NCBI GenBank assembly: GCA_021848385.1
Contig: JAJZUQ010000009.1
Location: 1 to 64,000, forward strand
Origin: Deltaproteobacteria bacterium
GTDB taxonomy: Bacteria > Desulfobacterota > Desulfuromonadia > Geobacterales > Geobacteraceae
Length of the DNA: 64,000 nt
Direction of reading: 5' to 3'
In this document: positions 60,714 to 64,000 of the stretch, in pieces
How positions within the stretch are numbered: position 1 is the first letter of the stretch
Layout of the letters: each line of letters begins with the position of its first letter
Notes under the pieces: generated by a model
The model's database searches: none
What the model saw: the letters and a program-made list of their open reading frames with translations, nothing else
What the model was told of the DNA's origin: nothing
Made by a program: the position numbers and the translations under genes

Positions 60714-62504
60714 GTGTCATCGCGCCCCCATGATAACCCCACAGCCGGAACGTGCCATCTGCGTGGCGGCATGACGGCGCTTTTCCTTCTCCTGGCGCTC
60801 CTGCTCGTCCCCTCCCACCCCGCTTCCGTTTCCGCCGAAACACTTACGTCCCATCCGAAAAATGTGATCGTCGTGGGGGGAGACCGGGATTACCCCCCCT
60901 ACGAGTTCATCGATCGGGACGGCAATCCGTCCGGCTACAACGTGGAACTCACCCGGGCCATTGCCAACGTGATGGGGATGAAGGTCGAGTTCCGCCTCGG
61001 CGGCTGGTCGGAGATGCGCACCGCCCTGCAGAACGGCACGGTCGACGTGCTTCAGGGTATCTCCTATTCGGATGAGCGGCTGAATGAAGTCGACTTTTCC
61101 CTCCCCCACACCATCGTCAACCATGCGGTCTTCGCCCGCCGTGATTCCCCCATGATCAACTCCCTCAAGGAGACCGAGGGAAAGTGCGTGGCCGTCCACC
61201 GGGGGGGGATCATGCACGATTTCCTGGCCAGAAAGGGCTTCGCCGGGAAACTGGTCCTGACAGACACCCCCGCCGACGCCCTGCGCCTCCTTGCCGCAGG
61301 GAAATGCGACTACGCCATTGTGGCCATCGTCCCGGGAATGTACCTCATCCGCGAACTGAAGTTGACCAACCTGCTGCCGGTGGTGCGCAACGTGGCCACC
61401 TACCGCTACTGCTACGCGGTGAAAAAGGGAAACAAGGAGCTCCTCTCCCGCTTCGACGAGGGGCTGGCCATTCTCAAGCAGACCGGCCAATACCAGGCGA
61501 TTTACGAAAAGTGGCTGGGGGTGCTGGAACCGGAGCGGATAGACTGGCGGACCATCGTCAGGTACGGGGCGGTGGTGGTGATTCCCCTGGTCCTGCTGTT
61601 GGGTGGTTTTGCCCTCTGGTCCCGGACCCTGCACCGGCAGGTGGCCCTGCGCACCGCCGACCTGACGCGGGAGATCGCCGAGCGCCGGCATGCCGAGGAG
61701 GAACTGCTCCTCAATCAGCAGCAGCTGGTCCAGGCCGACAAGATGGCGGCCCTGGGAGTCCTGGTCTCCGGCGTGGCCCACGAGATCAACAACCCCACCG
61801 GCCTCATCCTGCTGGATATCCCGATCCTGAAGCGGGCCCACCGGGACACGGCCCCCATCCTGGAAGAGCACTTCCGGGAGCGGGGGGATTTCCCCATCGG
61901 CGGGGTCCCCTACACGGAGATGCGGGACGAGATTCCACGGATACATGACGAAATGCTGGAGGGAGCCCACCGGATCAAGCGCATCGTCAACGACCTGAAG
62001 GACTTTGCCCGGCGGGACGACACGGGGGACAAGGGGGCCATGGACTTCACCGCCGTCGTGAAGACGGCGATACGCCTGGTCGATCCGACCATCCGCAAGG
62101 CGACGAACAGCTTCACCGCCGCCTGCGAGGAAGGACTTCCCCAGGTCTGGGGTAACGCCCAACGGATCGAGCAGGTGGTGGTCAACCTGCTCCTCAACGC
62201 CTGCCAGGCCCTTCCCGACACGGCCCGGAAGATTGCGCTCGACATTCGCCACGACCGGGAGCAGGGGCAGGTCGTCCTGCAACTCCGAGATGAAGGGGTC
62301 GGCATTGATCCCGAGCACCTCTCCCGGCTGACCGACCCCTTTTTCACCACGAAACGGGACAGCGGCGGAACCGGTCTCGGCCTCTCGGTTTCCGCCGGCA
62401 TCGTCAAGGAGCATGGCGGAACCCTCACCTTCGAATCGGAAGTCGGCAAGGGGACCACCGTGACACTGATGCTGCCCGCCATGAATGAGCAATCCGACAC
62501 CTGA
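60714..62504 (+). CDS. Sensor histidine kinase with periplasmic substrate-binding domain
   Basis: This 596-residue membrane sensor starts with a signal sequence and a SBP_bac_3 (amino-acid-binding-like) periplasmic domain at about residues 45-270, with DYPPYEFIDRDGNPSGYNVEL. A transmembrane helix lies at about 285-305. The HATPase kinase part has the phospho-acceptor His in GVAHEINNP, the N box LLLNACQ, the G1 box DEGVGI and the G2 box GTGLGLSVS. It starts at GTG with AGGAG upstream. The sigma-54 regulator follows 16 bp later, forming a two-component pair; the ligand is unknown. Confidence 0.88.
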   Translation: MSSRPHDNPTAGTCHLRGGMTALFLLLALLLVPSHPASVSAETLTSHPKNVIVVGGDRDYPPYEFIDRDGNPSGYNVELTRAIANVMGMKVEFRLGGWSEMRTALQNGTVDVLQGISYSDERLNEVDFSLPHTIVNHAVFARRDSPMINSLKETEGKCVAVHRGGIMHDFLARKGFAGKLVLTDTPADALRLLAAGKCDYAIVAIVPGMYLIRELKLTNLLPVVRNVATYRYCYAVKKGNKELLSRFDEGLAILKQTGQYQAIYEKWLGVLEPERIDWRTIVRYGAVVVIPLVLLLGGFALWSRTLHRQVALRTADLTREIAERRHAEEELLLNQQQLVQADKMAALGVLVSGVAHEINNPTGLILLDIPILKRAHRDTAPILEEHFRERGDFPIGGVPYTEMRDEIPRIHDEMLEGAHRIKRIVNDLKDFARRDDTGDKGAMDFTAVVKTAIRLVDPTIRKATNSFTAACEEGLPQVWGNAQRIEQVVVNLLLNACQALPDTARKIALDIRHDREQGQVVLQLRDEGVGIDPEHLSRLTDPFFTTKRDSGGTGLGLSVSAGIVKEHGGTLTFESEVGKGTTVTLMLPAMNEQSDT

Positions 62505-62520
62505 CCACCAGAGGAATCCC

Positions 62521-63936
62521 ATGAGTGAATCCCCCTATCCCAGCTACAAGATTCTCCTCGTCGACGACGAGCCGGCATGGCTCAAGTCGCTTTCGCTCAC
62601 CCTCAGAAGCTGTGCAGGTCTGACCAACATCGTCACCTGCCAGGAGAGCCGGGAGGTCATGAGCATCCTGGACCGGGGGGGAATCGGGCTGGTCCTGCTC
62701 GATCTCACCATGCCCCACCTGTCGGGAGAAGAGCTCCTCCGGCAGATCGGCGAGCATCACCCCGACATCACCACCATCGTAGTCAGCGGGCTCAATCAGC
62801 TGGAGACCGCCGTTCGCTGCATGCGGCTCGGCGCTTACGATTACTTCATCAAGACCGACGAGGAAGACCGGATTGTCGGAGGGGTGCTCAGGGCGGTGCG
62901 GATGGTGGAGATGCAGCGCGAGTTCCAGGAGATGTCCAACCGGTTCGTTTCCGGGGAGCTCCGCCACCCCGAGGCGTTTTCCGCCATCGTCACCGGGGAC
63001 CGGGGTATGCTGGCCGTCTTCTCCTACATCGAAGCGGTGGCCACGAGCCCCCAACCGCTCCTCATCACCGGAGAGAGCGGCGTCGGCAAGGAGCTCATCG
63101 CCCATGCCGCCCATACCCTGAGCGGCTGCCGGGGGAAGCTCGTTGCAGTTAACGTGGCGGGGCTCGACGACACCATCTTTGCCGATACCCTCTTCGGCCA
63201 CGTGCGGGGGGCCTACACGGGGGCGGACATGGTCCGCCGCGGGATGGTGGAGGAGGCTGCCGACGGCACCCTGTTCCTCGACGAGATCGGCGACCTCAGC
63301 ATCCCCTCCCAGGTAAAGCTCCTCCGCCTGCTCCAGGAGGGGGAGTACTTCCCCCTCGGTACCGACCAGCCCAAACGGATCAAGGCGCGGGTCATCGTCG
63401 CCACCCACCGGAACCTGGCCGCCAAAGAGGCGGCGGGGGAGTTCCGCCGGGACCTCTACTACCGGCTCCGCACCCACAAGGTTCATGTTCCGCCGCTTCG
63501 GGAACGGAAAGGTGATATCCCGCTCCTCCTCGGCCATTTCCTCGCCGAGGCGGCCCGCACCCTGAGGAAGAAGAAACCGACCCCCCCCAAGGGGCTGGCC
63601 CAGTTCCTTGCCACCTACGGCTTTCCCGGCAACGTGCGCGAACTGAAGGCCATGGTCTACGACGCCGTCAGCATCCATCGCGACGGCCTGCTCGCCATGG
63701 ACTCCTTCGTCGCCGCCGTGGAGCAGGGACCGACGGAGGGGGGACCTGCCGCAGCCGCGCCATCCCGGCAGAATCCCTTCGCCGGCTTCGCCGAACTCCC
63801 CACCTTCAGTGAAGCAGCCGGTTTCCTGGTGATGGAAGCCATGGAACGGGCCAGCGGCAATCAGACCCTGGCGGCGCGACTCCTCGGCATATCCCAGCCG
63901 GCGCTCAACAAGCGGCTCAAGATGATGCGGGGTTGA
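62521..63936 (+). CDS. Sigma-54-dependent response regulator
   Basis: This 471-residue NtrC-type regulator has a receiver domain with phospho-Asp in LVLLDLTMP (about residue 62), an AAA+ domain (about 155-385) with Walker A GESGVGKE, the loop GAYTGA in place of the canonical GAFTGA, Walker B LFLDEIGDL and the RRDLYYRL motif, and a C-terminal Fis-like HTH (NQTLAARLLGISQPALNKRL). It activates sigma-54 promoters in answer to the linked kinase. Target genes are not evident; the upstream MFS transporter is a candidate. Confidence 0.92.
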   Translation: MSESPYPSYKILLVDDEPAWLKSLSLTLRSCAGLTNIVTCQESREVMSILDRGGIGLVLLDLTMPHLSGEELLRQIGEHHPDITTIVVSGLNQLETAVRCMRLGAYDYFIKTDEEDRIVGGVLRAVRMVEMQREFQEMSNRFVSGELRHPEAFSAIVTGDRGMLAVFSYIEAVATSPQPLLITGESGVGKELIAHAAHTLSGCRGKLVAVNVAGLDDTIFADTLFGHVRGAYTGADMVRRGMVEEAADGTLFLDEIGDLSIPSQVKLLRLLQEGEYFPLGTDQPKRIKARVIVATHRNLAAKEAAGEFRRDLYYRLRTHKVHVPPLRERKGDIPLLLGHFLAEAARTLRKKKPTPPKGLAQFLATYGFPGNVRELKAMVYDAVSIHRDGLLAMDSFVAAVEQGPTEGGPAAAAPSRQNPFAGFAELPTFSEAAGFLVMEAMERASGNQTLAARLLGISQPALNKRLKMMRG

Positions 63937-63940
63937 CTAC

Positions 63941-63959
63941 GTATAACCCGGGGTTATAC
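63941..63959. promoter_or_regulatory. GTATAACCC palindrome after the regulator gene
   Basis: GTATAACCC (63941-63949), one G and GGGTTATAC (63951-63959) form a perfect 9-bp dyad 5 bp after the regulator stop, followed by another ATAACCC at 63963-63969. There is no T run, so it looks more like a protein-binding dyad than a terminator. Confidence 0.45.
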
Positions 63960-64000
63960 CCATAACCCTTCATTATAAACGGGCTTAACTGATCGGCATC

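Overview
The window looks like a chromosome segment of an anaerobic, metal-reducing bacterium of the Geobacter group (Desulfuromonadia). Supporting signs are GC-rich code, a single-chain pyruvate:ferredoxin oxidoreductase, an MglA/MglB pair, a DUF4388 protein next to a PilT-like ATPase, a DUF2844/DUF3443 pair, a sigma-54 response regulator and a probable selenocysteine-containing rhodanese. The assignment rests on gene content only.

Positions 1-8728 are an integrated mobile element ending at a tRNA-Asn(GUU) gene. It carries a translationally coupled minus-strand operon (tyrosine-recombinase-like protein, two unknown proteins, a CoiA/PD-(D/E)XK-like protein, then a membrane protein and a metallophosphoesterase), a replisome-organiser protein, a divergent XRE repressor with a repeat-rich operator region, and a large serine recombinase whose 3' end runs antisense through the tRNA-Asn terminator and gene.

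Positions 8823-28265 are core genome: rarD and a PutA-type proline catabolic enzyme; mglB-mglA; pyruvate:ferredoxin oxidoreductase; recR-ybaB-dnaX; the SRP RNA; all four expected serine tRNAs (GGA, CGA, GCU, UGA) close to serS; tadA next to its substrate tRNA-Arg(ACG); then capA, thpR and the yceH-Nudix-DUF1847-DUF2288 cluster. Positions 28645-35841 hold DUF4388-pilT, the DUF2844-DUF3443 lipoprotein operon, an FKBP isomerase with a Cys/Asp/Glu-rich insert, dus and small proteins. Positions 35869-44024 hold DUF2784, a rhodanese read through an in-frame UGA at its active site, a complete A2-type caa3 oxidase operon with heme O synthase and SCO protein, folD and mscS. Positions 44397-51050 hold a glycine-zipper lipoprotein, a TPR/retropepsin-like protein, srkA, a cyclic-2,3-DPG-synthetase-like protein divergent from a TIGR00300 enzyme, and an MFS transporter that seems to start at CTG.

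Positions 52137-55255 are a run of minus-strand genes of different character separated by three well-formed attC sites: an integron cassette array with no integrase in view (CALIN type). It includes a VIT transporter, a DUF2007 protein, a HigB/HigA-like toxin-antitoxin pair, a zinc-ribbon protein and unknowns. The window ends with an ovothiol operon (ovoA plus a PLP-dependent C-S lyase), an MFS transporter and a two-component system. A 180-bp multi-hairpin repeat occurs twice in opposite orientation, once forming the stop codon of serS and once in front of ovoA.
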